Source of the DNA: DASYXT01 sp035934555
GTDB taxonomy: Bacteria > Verrucomicrobiota > Verrucomicrobiia > Limisphaerales > UBA8199
DNA length: 64,000 nucleotides
Assembly: GCA_035934555.1 (NCBI GenBank)
Contig: DASYXT010000071.1
Coordinates: forward strand, 1 to 64,000
Direction: 5' to 3'
Below the pieces are notes generated by a model that saw only the letters and a program-made list of their open reading frames with translations, was not told where the DNA came from and did no database searches. Positions 14,518-24,406 of the stretch are shown here, one piece after another (position 1 is the stretch's first letter; every line of letters starts with the position of its first letter). A program made the translations under genes and the position numbers.

Positions 14518-15831
14518 ATGAAATGCACCTCTCGCTCCGCACTCCTGTTTCCGATCCTACTAACGATTGTCAGCGTCTCCGTGCGAGCGCAGACCCCCTC
14601 GCTGCGCCATTCGCCCGGACTCAGGGAGGCTCGGCCTGAGAGTGTCGGAATGTCCACTGAGCGGCTCGCCCGGATTGATTCGCTTTGCCAAAACGCTGTC
14701 GCCCAGGGGGACATTCCCGGAGTCGTCGCCCTGGTAACGCGGCACGGCAAAATCGTTTACTACAAGGCATTCGGTCTGGCTGATAACTCCGCCGGACGCC
14801 CATTGCGCCGTGATGACATTTTCCGGATCGCTTCGCAAACCAAAGCGATTACCGCCACGGCCGTCATGATGCTCTGGGAACAAGGCAAGTTCCGGCTGGA
14901 CGACCCGATTTCCAAGTACATTCCCGAGTTCAAGAATCCGCAGTTGTTAAAAACCTACGATGCGGCGCAAACCAATTACACGACTGAACCGGCCAAAGGC
15001 GAGATCACTATCCGTGAGTTGCTCGACCACACCTCCGGCCTGGGTTACGGCGCCATCGACAGCGACGAACGGTTCCGGCAAATTTACGCCAAGGCAGGGA
15101 TCATCGACGCCTTCACGACCGAACCGGTCACGCTGGCTGAGAACGAAAAGAAGCTCGCGCGCCTGCCTCTCCACCACAATCCGGGCGACCGGTTCACCTA
15201 CAGTGAAGGCCTCGATGTGCTGGCTTATCTGGTTGAGGTCGTCTCGGGTGAACCGTTCGATCAGTTCCTGCGGCAACATTTGTTCGAACCGCTGGGAATG
15301 CGCGATACCGCGTTCTATCTGCCCTCCAAAAGCGCGGACCGCCTGGTCCCCGTGCAGATCAAAAAGGACGGCCAATGGGTTCACCAGCCTGATACTTTTT
15401 TCGACCCCGATTACCCCATCAAAGGCGCGCGGGCATTCTTTTCGGGCGGCGGCGGGCTCTCGAGCACCGCGCTGGATTACGCAACGTTCCTGCAGATGTA
15501 CCTCAACGGGGGCGAACTCAATGGCCGCCGGTTGCTCAGCCGCACCACTGTGAACACCATCCTGGCTAATCAAACCGGCGACTTGTTCGGCGGCAAGAAT
15601 GGCGAGCGTTATTTTTGCCTGGCCTTTGGCGTGCTCACCCAGGCAGGCGCCGATAAAGGCGGCAAAGGCAGCGCAGGAACATTCGAGTGGGGCGGCTACT
15701 TCAATACCCAGTATTTCGCCGACCCCCATGAGAAAATCATCGGCGTGTTGATGAAACAGACTCAGGGACCCGTCAATGACAATACTGGGGACCTGTTCCG
15801 CCAATTGGTGTTTCAGGCGCTCGATGATTAG
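14518..15831 (+). CDS. Secreted serine beta-lactamase-like hydrolase
   Basis: Start at ATG 14518, which yields a signal peptide (KCTSRSALLFPILLTIVSV..RAQ). The 437-residue protein belongs to the beta-lactamase/class C esterase/penicillin-binding superfamily: catalytic SQTK (Ser106-Lys109), the second motif as YSEG (Tyr228) and a C-terminal GSAGTFEWGGYF strand replacing KTG. Family members include D-aminopeptidases, esterases and EstB-like enzymes, so antibiotic resistance should not be assumed. It is expected to be periplasmic. The next genes are on the opposite strand. Confidence 0.87.
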   Translation: MKCTSRSALLFPILLTIVSVSVRAQTPSLRHSPGLREARPESVGMSTERLARIDSLCQNAVAQGDIPGVVALVTRHGKIVYYKAFGLADNSAGRPLRRDDIFRIASQTKAITATAVMMLWEQGKFRLDDPISKYIPEFKNPQLLKTYDAAQTNYTTEPAKGEITIRELLDHTSGLGYGAIDSDERFRQIYAKAGIIDAFTTEPVTLAENEKKLARLPLHHNPGDRFTYSEGLDVLAYLVEVVSGEPFDQFLRQHLFEPLGMRDTAFYLPSKSADRLVPVQIKKDGQWVHQPDTFFDPDYPIKGARAFFSGGGGLSSTALDYATFLQMYLNGGELNGRRLLSRTTVNTILANQTGDLFGGKNGERYFCLAFGVLTQAGADKGGKGSAGTFEWGGYFNTQYFADPHEKIIGVLMKQTQGPVNDNTGDLFRQLVFQALDD

Positions 15832-15950
15832 GATTTAAAATACGGAATCGCAAAAAGATCCACGATGGGGAAGGTGAATCCAGGCAGAATACCTTCGCCG
15901 TCCAGTCGGTCGCGGCTCGCAGGTCGAAAGCCATGATTTGAAAGCCACAG

Positions 15951-16073
15951 TTAAATCGTCGAGCCAATCTTGCATTCATGGCCGGCCTTGAAGAGGTGGA
16001 TATGCATCCGCTCGGCCAAGTCATAGCTGTAAAAGCTCGCCCGATAGCCGCTTTGGACAAAGACGGTTGGCAT
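15951..16073 (-). pseudogene. DUF4160 gene remnant interrupted by a stop
   Basis: The 40-codon open stretch reads MPTVFVQSGYRASFYSYD.. then a histidine-containing IHLFKAGHECKIG, which matches the start of small DUF4160 proteins (MPTV.r..GYRFffYs .. hiHv..g..eaKf). An in-frame TAA (15951-15953) cuts it at about half the usual length. Downstream, the same frame continues with LWLSNHGFRPASRDRL, which resembles the family's second half, so a nonsense mutation in a once longer gene is likely. It begins 7 nt after the dprA stop on the same strand. DUF4160 genes often pair with DUF2442 genes as possible toxin-antitoxin modules; no partner is seen here. Confidence 0.5.
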
Positions 16074-16080
16074 GATGTCC

Positions 16081-17187
16081 TCAGTTGTTCTTCAGAAACA
16101 TCTTCCCTGGCAACTGCCGGATCAACCGCTTCATCTCCAGGCTGAGCAGCGCCACGGTAACCGCCGAGGTGGGCAACCCGCTCTGGCGGATCACTTCGTC
16201 AATGTTGATCTCCTCATGGTTGAGCGTGTCATACACCCGCTGCTCGTTCTCGGAGAGCTCGAGCGCGGGCAGGACGCCGGTTTGAGCGGGGGAAGCCGGC
16301 TTGTTGCTGGCAGGGAACAGGTACTCAAATTCGCTGAGAATATCCTCCGCTCCCTCGCAGAGTTTGGCGCCCTTCTTGATGAGTTCGTGGCAACCTTTGC
16401 TACGCGGCGAATCGATGCGGCCCGGCACGGCGAATACCTGCCGCCCGTATTCATTCGAGAAATTGGCTGTGATCAGCGCGCCGCTGGTCAGGTTGGCCTC
16501 CACTACCACGGTGCCCAAAGTCATCCCCGCCACAATGCGGTTGCGAATGGGGAAGGATTGTTTGTCCCCGGGTCGGTTAAAGGGGAATTGCGTGATGAGC
16601 GCGCCGTTCGCAGCGATGCGGTCGTACAACTCTTTGTTTTCGGCCGGCCAGACCACATTAATTCCGGTGCCCAGCACGGCCACGGTCCGGCCTTGGCCGC
16701 TGAGCGCCCCTTGATGGGCGGCGGTATCAATCCCGCGCGCGCCCCCACTGACCACCGTCACGCCCAGGTAGCCCAGTTGATACGCCAGCTTGCGCGCCGT
16801 CTCGATCCCATAGTGCGTCGTCAGGCGCGAACCGACCATCGCCACCGCATTCTTGTCCTTCGGCAGCAGTTGGCCTCGAATATATAACACCATGGGCGGA
16901 TCATAAATTTGCTTCAGCAGTTCCGGATACTCGGCGTCGGATTGGATCACCACGCGGCAACCGTACTCGGCGATGCGTTTCAGTTCCGCTTCGAGCGGCA
17001 CGGTGCTGCGCCAATTCGCAATCGCTCTGGCCGTTTCCTCCCCAATCCCGTTTACCTGCAGCAGGTCGTTCAGCGACGCATCGAGAATGGCCCCGGGTTC
17101 GCGGAAATGTTCGAGTAATTGCCGCACACGCACCGGGCCGACACCGTCGATTAGATTTAGCGTGATAAATGCCTCGTGCGAGTCCAT
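16081..17187 (-). CDS. dprA: DNA-processing protein DprA
   Basis: Loads RecA on incoming single-stranded DNA during natural transformation. Start at ATG 17187 (MDSHEAFITLNLI) rather than an upstream codon, giving 368 residues. An N-terminal helix-hairpin-helix/SAM-like part (GVGPVRVRQLLEHF) is followed by the Rossmann fold with VAMVGSRLTTHYG, VVSGGARGIDTAAHQGAL, VLGTGINVVWP, FPIRNRIVAGM and VFAVPGRI, and a C-terminal winged-helix domain (LSENEQRVYDTL .. LPTSAVTVALLSLEMKRLI). All hallmarks of the family are present. The gene is divergent from the secreted protein at 17323. Confidence 0.96.
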   Translation of the reverse strand: MDSHEAFITLNLIDGVGPVRVRQLLEHFREPGAILDASLNDLLQVNGIGEETARAIANWRSTVPLEAELKRIAEYGCRVVIQSDAEYPELLKQIYDPPMVLYIRGQLLPKDKNAVAMVGSRLTTHYGIETARKLAYQLGYLGVTVVSGGARGIDTAAHQGALSGQGRTVAVLGTGINVVWPAENKELYDRIAANGALITQFPFNRPGDKQSFPIRNRIVAGMTLGTVVVEANLTSGALITANFSNEYGRQVFAVPGRIDSPRSKGCHELIKKGAKLCEGAEDILSEFEYLFPASNKPASPAQTGVLPALELSENEQRVYDTLNHEEINIDEVIRQSGLPTSAVTVALLSLEMKRLIRQLPGKMFLKNN

Positions 17188-17322
17188 GCGCAGGGGATAC
17201 TCCGTCTGGCCCGGGCAGGCAAGCCCGAAGGTGATCAACACCCGACTATATTTTTATATTGCACCGCAACCGGCTTTGTGTTTCTAATAGACCTGTCGTA
17301 AGGGAAATCCTCGGTTAAAACT

Positions 17323-19410
17323 ATGAAGACGACTTCTGTCTCTCTTGTGTTACTCCTCACCTGCACTCTGGCCCAGGCGGACATTATTGCCCAATGGAAC
17401 TTCAACAGCCCCGTGCCCGATGCTAATACCAGCACCGGGACGAGCGCCCCGGCCCGGGGCAACGGCACCGCCGTGCTTCTGGGCAGTCTCACCTCTACCT
17501 TCTCAACCGGCTGCACCAACGACCCGGCCCCCGATAATAGCGGTTGGAACACGGCCAGCTACCCTGCCCAGGGAACCAGTAACGAACTTGGCGGTGTCCA
17601 GTTCAACGTCAGCACGCTGGGTTATTCCGGCATTGCGATACGCTGGGACCAGCGGGTCAGCAGCACCGCCAGCAAATATTATCGGCTCCAGTATTCGAGC
17701 GACGGCGCCTACTTCATGGACTTTTACCAGCCCACCGTCATGCAGGCCGTGGGTTCCAGCTCGTCTTATTATGAGTCTCAGACCAATGACCTGGGATTTT
17801 GGTCTGACCTCAACGATTGCGCCGGATTCACTTTCCGCATCGTCAGCGAATTCGAAAGCAGCGCGCTCGGCGCGGGAGCCGACGGCTATGTAACTACCTA
17901 TGGGACCAACAACTATTCCCGCGCCGGGACGGTCCGGTTCGATATGGTTACCGTCACAGGCACACCAATCCCCGGCGCCAATACGCCGCCGCATGTAACG
18001 GGGCCGCCCGACCAGGTCTTGCGTGTCGGACAACTCAGCGCGCCACTCGTCGTGACTGTGTCAGATGCTGAAGACAGGCCGGAGGACCTGCTGCTGGAGG
18101 CTCATTCCTCCAACCAACAGGTGCTGGCGGATGCGAATATCTCACTGCAACCGGGCGGTTCACAGCGCGCTCTGAGACTCCTCGCCGCAGACCAACCGGG
18201 AACGGCTGTGGTAACGCTTTGGGTGACTGATACCGGCAGCCGGTCCAACAGCGCTAGCTTCAGTCTTTCGGTGCTGCCGCTCAACACGCCGCCGTTCCTC
18301 TCGCCTCTCGCTGCTACCAATACGCTGGCCGATACACCCGCACCGACGATTCCCTTTTCGGTTGGCGACCTCGAATCCGCCGCCGGTGACCTGCAGGTCA
18401 GCGCTATCTCAGCCAATCCAACACTGGTGCCGAATGACGCCGCGCACATCGCTTTCGGCGGCGCCGGCAGCAACCGCACCCTCGTGCTGCGGCCTGCCTC
18501 CGGTCAGACCGGAGTCGCGCCTATACGTCTGAGTGTCACCGACGGCGCGGCGCTCACCTCCGGCACCTTTGCCTTGTTGGTTGTGCCCTCCGCTCAAAGC
18601 GTCTTCTACGACCCATTCGCTTACCCGGACGGGTCGTTATTAACGAATTCGGGTTTTCTGTGGAAGAACCGCTCGGGAACCGACGGTGAATGCCAGGTGA
18701 CCAATGGCGCATTGCAACTGGCGTCGAGCCAAACGGAGGACGTCATAGCGCCGCTAATCGGGGCGCCGTACGCGAAGAGCAATCACACAGTTTTGTATGC
18801 CAGTTTCAAGGCCCGATTCCTGACCTTGCCCAGGGCGGTTCCGGGTTTGTGGGCGCACTTCGCCGACGGCAGCACCTTGCGTGGCCGCATTTATGCCGGC
18901 ACCACCAATGCCGAGCCGGGCAGCTTCTGGCTCTTTGTCTCCAACGGCTCAGATACTTTAACCAGGCTGCCGCTATCATTTACTACCAACACCGATTACA
19001 CACTGCTGACCCGCTATGATCTGGACGCCGCCGCTACGACCTTATGGGTCAATCCAACTACTGAAACCGACGCGGCCACCAGCGCCAGCGATATTCAAAC
19101 GGCTGTGCCCATCGCCACGTATGGCTTTCGTCAGGATACCGATATCGGCGCAACCGTGCTGGTGGACGATCTGCGCGTTGGGCTTTCGTTCGAAGCGGTC
19201 ATGCCCACGACCCCCGTCGTGAATTGGCCCATTCCGATTACGATCAACCGAATCGGCGAGTCGGTGGTGCTACGTTGGACAAACTCGGCATTTGTATTGC
19301 AAGCCGGTCCCGGGCCAGCGGGTCCCTTCACGAATGTGCCGGGCGCCGCAAACCCGTTCACCGCCAATACCAGGCTCGGCCCACAGTTCTTCCGGCTCAA
19401 ACTGCCGTAA
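17323..19410 (+). CDS. Large secreted protein with Ig-like and jelly-roll-like domains
   Basis: A 695-residue protein with a clear signal peptide (MKTTSVSLVLLLTCTLAQA). The N-terminal 200 residues look like a beta-sandwich domain of the kind found in Verrucomicrobial secreted proteins (IIAQWNFNSP .. ELGGVQFNVSTLGYSGI). Two Ig/cadherin-like repeats follow (about 220-420; TPPHVTGPPDQVLRVG, TPPFLSPLAATNTLADT). Next comes a region with LamG-like features (about 430-625) and a short C-terminal strand domain ending FFRLKLP. No catalytic motif is visible. It is probably an extracellular binding or adhesion protein. Confidence 0.7.
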   Translation: MKTTSVSLVLLLTCTLAQADIIAQWNFNSPVPDANTSTGTSAPARGNGTAVLLGSLTSTFSTGCTNDPAPDNSGWNTASYPAQGTSNELGGVQFNVSTLGYSGIAIRWDQRVSSTASKYYRLQYSSDGAYFMDFYQPTVMQAVGSSSSYYESQTNDLGFWSDLNDCAGFTFRIVSEFESSALGAGADGYVTTYGTNNYSRAGTVRFDMVTVTGTPIPGANTPPHVTGPPDQVLRVGQLSAPLVVTVSDAEDRPEDLLLEAHSSNQQVLADANISLQPGGSQRALRLLAADQPGTAVVTLWVTDTGSRSNSASFSLSVLPLNTPPFLSPLAATNTLADTPAPTIPFSVGDLESAAGDLQVSAISANPTLVPNDAAHIAFGGAGSNRTLVLRPASGQTGVAPIRLSVTDGAALTSGTFALLVVPSAQSVFYDPFAYPDGSLLTNSGFLWKNRSGTDGECQVTNGALQLASSQTEDVIAPLIGAPYAKSNHTVLYASFKARFLTLPRAVPGLWAHFADGSTLRGRIYAGTTNAEPGSFWLFVSNGSDTLTRLPLSFTTNTDYTLLTRYDLDAAATTLWVNPTTETDAATSASDIQTAVPIATYGFRQDTDIGATVLVDDLRVGLSFEAVMPTTPVVNWPIPITINRIGESVVLRWTNSAFVLQAGPGPAGPFTNVPGAANPFTANTRLGPQFFRLKLP

Positions 19411-19422
19411 AAGATCGCTCGT

Positions 19423-21627
19423 TTACTTTGGCCTTTCGGCCGCCAAGCGTGACGGCGCCAGTGTTACCCTGGGGTAGCGGGCTGTTCTTGCGGCGGGTTT
19501 TGAGGCCGCAGCCTCGGTTTCTCCCTTGGCTAAGGCGACGAATTCGGCCTGGCTGCGGCACAGTTGGCTGCCTTTGCCCGCCCTGGCATGAATGTACGAG
19601 CCGTCCGGCTGCAACAAGCGCGCCTTGGCATTGTCGGCCAGTGGCAAACCCAGCAACTCGGTAATCAATCGCTCTCGCAACCGCCCGTCCTCGATGGGCA
19701 CCGCCAGTTCAATCCGGCGGAAAAAATTGCGCGGCAACCAATCGGCGCTCGCTAAAAATACCTGCGGTTGGCACGCATTTTCGAAATAGTAAATCCGGCT
19801 GTGCTCGAGAAAGCGTTCGACGATGCTGCGGACGCGAATGGTTTCGCTAAGGCCCTGCACGCCCGGGCGTAAGCAGCAAATGCCACGCACGATCAAGTCA
19901 ATCTCGACTCCCGCCTGCGAGGCGGCATACAAGGCATCGATAACCTCGGGTTCGGACAGCGAATTGAGTTTGGCAATGATGCGCGCAGGCACGCCCTGAC
20001 GCGCGTTCTCCGTTTCGCGGGCAATGTCTGCCAGCACTCGCTGGTGCAGCTCGAAGGGCGCGGCCAAAAGCTTGCGCATCGGCTGGAACTGACAAATCCC
20101 GGTCAGCAGGTTAAAAAAATTGGTCGCGTCTTCGCCAAAATCGGGATGGCAGGTTAGCAGGCCAACGTCGGTATAAAGGCGGGCGGTGGCGGGATTGTAG
20201 TTGCCGGTGGCCAGGTGAACGTAGCGGCGGATGTGATGCCCTTCCCGCCGCACAACCAGCAACGCCTTGGCGTGAATTTTGTATCCCACCAGCCCATAAA
20301 CGACATGCACGCCGGACTGCTCCAGGCGCCGCGACCATTCGATGTTATTCGCTTCGTCGAACCGCGCGCGCAACTCGACCACCGCAGTCACCTGCTTGCC
20401 GTTTTGCACCGCATCCTCCAACGCCCCGATAATCCGCGGGTCGCCGCCCGTCCGATATAGCGTCTGTTTGATCGCCAACACGTCCGGGTCCGCGGCGGCC
20501 TGTTCCAGAAACGCGACCACGCTGTTGAAATTATCATAGGGATGGTGCAGCAGGATGTCGCGCTCGCGGATGGCCGCAAAGAGGTCCGGCCGGTCGCGCA
20601 GCATCGCCGCAGTCGGGGCGACGAAAGGAGGGTCGCGTAACTCGGGCGAGTGGTCCCCTTCGTAGAGCGCCATCAGCCGGATCGGGTTAAGCGGCCCGTC
20701 GATCAGGTACAGGTCCTCTTCGGTCAGGCGCAGTGTTTTGAGCAGTGCCTCGCGCAGCGGCGGTGGGCAATCGTGCTGCACTTCGATGCGCACGGCGTCG
20801 CCTTTGCGCCGGTTGTGCAGCTCGTTCTCCACCGCTTTGAGCAGGTTGGCGGTCTCCTCCTCGTCGATGTACAGCTCGCTGTTGCGCGTCACGCGAAAAG
20901 GCCAGTAGCCGAGCAACTGTGTGCCCGGAAACAAATCCGCCAGGAAATGGCCGATGAGCTGGCTCAGGAAAACGAAATCGCGGCGCCCATCAGTTCGCGG
21001 CAGTGTCACCATGCGCGGCACGTTGCGGGGGATTTGCACCACCGCCAAATGCTTCAGGGCCTCCTGGTTCTTGCGCATCTCCAGCCGCACGATCAGGTTG
21101 AGCGATTTATTCAGCAATTGCGGAAAAGGATGGGCGGGATCGATGGCCAGCGGCGTCAGCACCGGGCGCACCTGGCGTTGATAATAATCCTGCAGCCACC
21201 GGAGGTCCTCGACGTCGAGTTGGTTCACGTCCAGGATGCGCATGCCGTTCTTCGCCAGCGCGGGGCGTAGTTGGTCACGCCAGCACGCATATTGCTCCTT
21301 CACCATGTCCAGCACCCGCTGCCGAACCGCCCGGAAGGTCTCCGTCGCCGTGAAGCCGTCGGGGCTGCGCGCCACCACGTCGCTTTCAATCCGCTGCTTT
21401 AACCCGGCCACCCGGACCTCGAAAAACTCGTCGAGATTCGAGCTGACAATGCAGAAAAACTTGAGACGTTCCAGCAGCGGGTTCGTCGGGTCCAGCGCCT
21501 CCTCCAGTACGCGATAATTGAATTCCAGCCAGCTCAGCTCCCGATTCAGGAACCGGTCGGGCCGAGGCGCCACTGGTTTGCTTGAATGACCTTGGGGCTG
21601 CACAGGCTGGGAAGATAACGGAAACAA
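19423..21627 (-). CDS. ppk: Polyphosphate kinase 1
   Basis: Makes and degrades polyphosphate using ATP. The 734 residues cover the full family: N-terminal RFLNRELSWLEFNYRVLEEA, the HPFPQLLNKSLNLIV region, HHPYDNFNSVVAFLEQAA, the first catalytic PLD-like domain with KQTLYRTGGDP and HLATGNYNPATARLYTD (phospho-accepting His), and the C-terminal domain with GICCLRPGVQGLSETIRVRS and DWLPRNFFRRIELAVP. The start codon is TTG at 21627. It is divergent from the prepilin-type gene with only 33 nt between starts, so any promoters must overlap. Confidence 0.96.
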   Translation of the reverse strand: MFPLSSQPVQPQGHSSKPVAPRPDRFLNRELSWLEFNYRVLEEALDPTNPLLERLKFFCIVSSNLDEFFEVRVAGLKQRIESDVVARSPDGFTATETFRAVRQRVLDMVKEQYACWRDQLRPALAKNGMRILDVNQLDVEDLRWLQDYYQRQVRPVLTPLAIDPAHPFPQLLNKSLNLIVRLEMRKNQEALKHLAVVQIPRNVPRMVTLPRTDGRRDFVFLSQLIGHFLADLFPGTQLLGYWPFRVTRNSELYIDEEETANLLKAVENELHNRRKGDAVRIEVQHDCPPPLREALLKTLRLTEEDLYLIDGPLNPIRLMALYEGDHSPELRDPPFVAPTAAMLRDRPDLFAAIRERDILLHHPYDNFNSVVAFLEQAAADPDVLAIKQTLYRTGGDPRIIGALEDAVQNGKQVTAVVELRARFDEANNIEWSRRLEQSGVHVVYGLVGYKIHAKALLVVRREGHHIRRYVHLATGNYNPATARLYTDVGLLTCHPDFGEDATNFFNLLTGICQFQPMRKLLAAPFELHQRVLADIARETENARQGVPARIIAKLNSLSEPEVIDALYAASQAGVEIDLIVRGICCLRPGVQGLSETIRVRSIVERFLEHSRIYYFENACQPQVFLASADWLPRNFFRRIELAVPIEDGRLRERLITELLGLPLADNAKARLLQPDGSYIHARAGKGSQLCRSQAEFVALAKGETEAAASKPAARTARYPRVTLAPSRLAAERPK

Positions 21628-21660
21628 TGAGGTTTGGAAAGATTTTCGATTTTTGGCTAA

Positions 21661-22392
21661 ATGTGCCGGCCAGATGCGCGTCTAAGCCTTGTGACCACCC
21701 TTGAGCCAATTCAACAGCGGCACCGCCTCGACAAAGCCGCCCGAGGCGGGCGCGCCTTCACCTTGGTGGAATTGCTGGTGGTCATCGCCGTGATCGCCAT
21801 TTTGGCGGCGCTGTTATTGCCGGCCTTGGCCACCGCCAGGCGCAAGGCGCAAGTCACGCGTTGCGTCTCAAACTTGCGACAAGTTGAGGTTGCCACCCAG
21901 TTATACTTGAATGATTTCGGCGACCGGTTTTTCTGGGGCTCCACTAACGATTTGGCGAGCCTTAACCTGGAGGGAATGGACTGGTTCGTTTGGGGCGGGC
22001 GCACCAATGGCAACCTGTGCACGCAACAAATGGATTTGTTTAATCGGATCGACCGCCCGCTCAACCACTATGGCCTGGGCCTGGAAACGGTGTCATGTCC
22101 GCTGGACCAGGGCCGTGGGGATAGCCTCCCGCACAAACTTTGGGAATGGGTGGGTAATTCTTACATGTTTAATGCGATTGGCTATCCTGGCGGCCTCTCC
22201 GGCCTGGTGGGTTTGCGCAGTCTGAGCGTTATCGAGCCGGCGCGCACCGTCGCTTTTTGCGATGGCGTGCTGGTGTATTCGAACAATCCCACCGGGTGGC
22301 ATAACCAGGAAGTCAGCGGGAGTGTGTTGCTGGCGGACGGACACGTCGAGGCGCATACGGCTAAATCGGCTGCGGTTAAGCTCCTATGGTAA
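21661..22392 (+). CDS. Secreted protein with prepilin-type N-terminus
   Basis: A 243-residue protein with a type IV prepilin/type II pseudopilin signal: G-R-A followed by FTLVELLVVIAVIAILAAL (about residues 33-52), then the H-x9-DG-type C-terminal region seen in the abundant Verrucomicrobial/Planctomycetal families (CVSNLRQVEVATQLYLND .. VLLADGHVEAHTAKS). These proteins are exported by a pseudopilin pathway; their role is unknown. The conserved leader is usually short, so the GTG at 21691 may be the true start. The last 7 nt overlap the next gene. Confidence 0.85.
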   Translation: MCRPDARLSLVTTLEPIQQRHRLDKAARGGRAFTLVELLVVIAVIAILAALLLPALATARRKAQVTRCVSNLRQVEVATQLYLNDFGDRFFWGSTNDLASLNLEGMDWFVWGGRTNGNLCTQQMDLFNRIDRPLNHYGLGLETVSCPLDQGRGDSLPHKLWEWVGNSYMFNAIGYPGGLSGLVGLRSLSVIEPARTVAFCDGVLVYSNNPTGWHNQEVSGSVLLADGHVEAHTAKSAAVKLLW

Positions 22393-23597
22393 CTCGGCGC
22401 CCCCACGAGCGGCGGTTGGTGGCCGTCAGGCTGGCCCAACTGCTTTTGTTTGCAGCGGCGTCCACTCCGGCTGCCACGCCCTTTGCTCCACCCGGCAAAA
22501 AGGTCATCGAATACGGTTGGGACGTTCCGACTCCAGCGCAAATGCAGCAGGACCTTGCAACGATGGAAAAGCGCCCGTTCGATGGGCTTATTTTCCGCCT
22601 TAGCGCCGGCCATAATGCGTTTGTGAGCAAACCGCTGGATTCAGCGACATTTAAAGAGGATGAGCGCATTTTGCGCGAGCTGCGCTTCACCAATTTCACA
22701 GACAATTTTGTGCTCGTGTGGGGTTCGCCGGCAGCGGACTTCGATTGGTTTGACGACTCCCAGTGGAGCATCATTGAACACAATGCCAAACTGCTGGTGG
22801 CGACTGCTCAAGCGGGGCGCATCCGAGGGATTTGTTTCGATCCTGAGCCCTATGATTTCAGCTTGTGGGATTACCGCCGGCAACTAAAGGCCAGCGATCA
22901 CTCGTTTGCCGAGTACACCACGCAAGTGCGACGGCGCGGGGCCAGCCTGATGGAAGCTTTCGAAGCGGCGATGCCCGGCGCCACCGTGCTGAGCTTCTTT
23001 CATCTGAGCATGTTCGACCGTTTTGCGGGCATGCCGGAAGCTCAGCGCGCGGAGCGATTGACGCACGAGCGTTGGGGCCTGATGCCCTATTTCTTCGTGG
23101 GCATGCTTGAGAGCGCCAGCGCCAAGGCACGGTTCGTGGACGGCAATGAGAACGCTTATTACTATACCTCCAGCGAGCAGTACTTTCGCGCCTACCACGC
23201 TATTCACCAGCGGGCACTCGGGCCGGTGCCGCCTGATTTACGGGAGAAGTACCAACAACAGGTCCAGGCTGGCCAGGCGCTGTACGTGGACCAGAACTTC
23301 GCGCTGCGGCAGCCCAATCCCGAGCGGTACTTAAGCTACCGCATGACGCCCGACGAACGGGCAAAGTGGTTTGAACACAACGCCTACTGGGCACTCTACA
23401 CCACCGACAAATATGTTTGGTGCTACAGCGAAAGAATGAACTGGTGGAAGGACCAGACCCCACCAGGCCTGGAGGCGGCGTTGCTCAACGCGCGCGCGAA
23501 GATCGCCCAAGGCAAACCGCTGGGGTTTCAAATCGAGCCGCTTTTGGAGAGCGTTCGCAAACGCGAAACCAACAGCACAACCACCTCAGCCAAATAA
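22386..23597 (+). CDS. Exported protein of unknown function, possible (beta/alpha)8 enzyme
   Basis: A 403-residue protein that starts inside the end of the prepilin-type gene (ATGGTAA overlap), so translation is probably coupled. An N-terminal hydrophobic segment (LVAVRLAQLLLFAAAST) suggests export. The body alternates strands and helices with a strand ending GICFDPEPYDFSLWDYR (about residue 140-155), reminiscent of barrel-type glycosidase-like proteins where acidic residues cap a strand, and YYYTSSEQYFRAYH later. I cannot assign a family. The pair with a pseudopilin-like protein suggests a secreted or envelope role. Confidence 0.6.
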   Translation: MVTRRPHERRLVAVRLAQLLLFAAASTPAATPFAPPGKKVIEYGWDVPTPAQMQQDLATMEKRPFDGLIFRLSAGHNAFVSKPLDSATFKEDERILRELRFTNFTDNFVLVWGSPAADFDWFDDSQWSIIEHNAKLLVATAQAGRIRGICFDPEPYDFSLWDYRRQLKASDHSFAEYTTQVRRRGASLMEAFEAAMPGATVLSFFHLSMFDRFAGMPEAQRAERLTHERWGLMPYFFVGMLESASAKARFVDGNENAYYYTSSEQYFRAYHAIHQRALGPVPPDLREKYQQQVQAGQALYVDQNFALRQPNPERYLSYRMTPDERAKWFEHNAYWALYTTDKYVWCYSERMNWWKDQTPPGLEAALLNARAKIAQGKPLGFQIEPLLESVRKRETNSTTTSAK

Positions 23598-23755
23598 TAA
23601 TGAGGCGGCTCAGACAAACTTTTTTACCTTTCTGGCCTGGGCACGGTTAAAGAGTGGGTGCATCAATTCCATAGCCTCAGCCACTGGCGATTAGACCTTA
23701 GGACGTGGAGACTCCGGGAATGGTCGGATTGGGAATGTCTAGGGTGGTCTCAGGC

Positions 23756-24406
23756 TCACCGGCTTCGGAAAGTCACGTCAGCGAAGGAGCATTCAGCGGA
23801 CGAGCGGGTGTGCTGGGAGTTGATTTGCAATCTCATGCCCCGGACCACCGGCGGCGGGCCACTGTCACCGTAGAGCCTCTTGTAATCTTCATAGACGTTG
23901 CGCGTCTCGGTGAGCCATTTGCCCAGCTCGGCAGGCCCGGAGCGGACGACCACGGCTTTGATCGACATGAACGGCGGCGCAGGGGCGTTCTCCATTAGAC
24001 CTTGCGGCGCCGTGGTGTCCCAAATATAAACGATCGCGCGGGTCTTGCTGAAGGCCACAAAGAGCTGGGCCGCCTGGTCATCGGTCTTGGCGCGGCGGAA
24101 ATCCCCGCCTTGGGGCAGTTGAGTCACCTTCCATTTCCAGCAGAGCAAGGGATACTTCTTAAGGTCGGCCTGGACTTGCCTTTCAAAGGAGAAGGAACTG
24201 TTGGTGCTGCGGAGCTGGAGGGCATCCAACCCGTCACTCTGGACAAGGGCAAAGTAGGCCCGGCCGGCCTTTTCCTTGAGTTGCCAGTCGCGGGGCACAC
24301 CTTGGCTGCCGGCACCGCGGGAAAAGTCGGCGACGTCTAACTGCTGGTAAGCGTAAGTCCGTATCGTGGCCGACAGCACCAGCAGGAGAAGAAAACAGAA
24401 TTTCAA
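23756..24406 (-). CDS. DUF3047 family exported protein
   Basis: A 216-residue protein with a signal peptide (MKFCFLLLLVLSATIRTYA). It matches DUF3047: an N-terminal DFSRG.. region, then LLCWKWKVTQLPQGGDFRRAKTDDQAAQLFVAF as the family core (shown here only in part), AIVYIWDTTAP, and the C-terminal VYEDYKRLYGDSGPPPVVRG with MRLQINSQHT. The fold is a predicted beta-sandwich with carbohydrate-binding-like features; the function is unknown. About 155 nt of featureless sequence separates it from the convergent upstream gene. Confidence 0.82.
   Translation of the reverse strand: MKFCFLLLLVLSATIRTYAYQQLDVADFSRGAGSQGVPRDWQLKEKAGRAYFALVQSDGLDALQLRSTNSSFSFERQVQADLKKYPLLCWKWKVTQLPQGGDFRRAKTDDQAAQLFVAFSKTRAIVYIWDTTAPQGLMENAPAPPFMSIKAVVVRSGPAELGKWLTETRNVYEDYKRLYGDSGPPPVVRGMRLQINSQHTRSSAECSFADVTFRSR

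Noticed and set aside
15773..16060. Minus-strand 95-codon frame over the serine hydrolase end
   Set aside because: Composition is that of a shadow frame; the DUF4160 remnant in another frame explains the conserved part.
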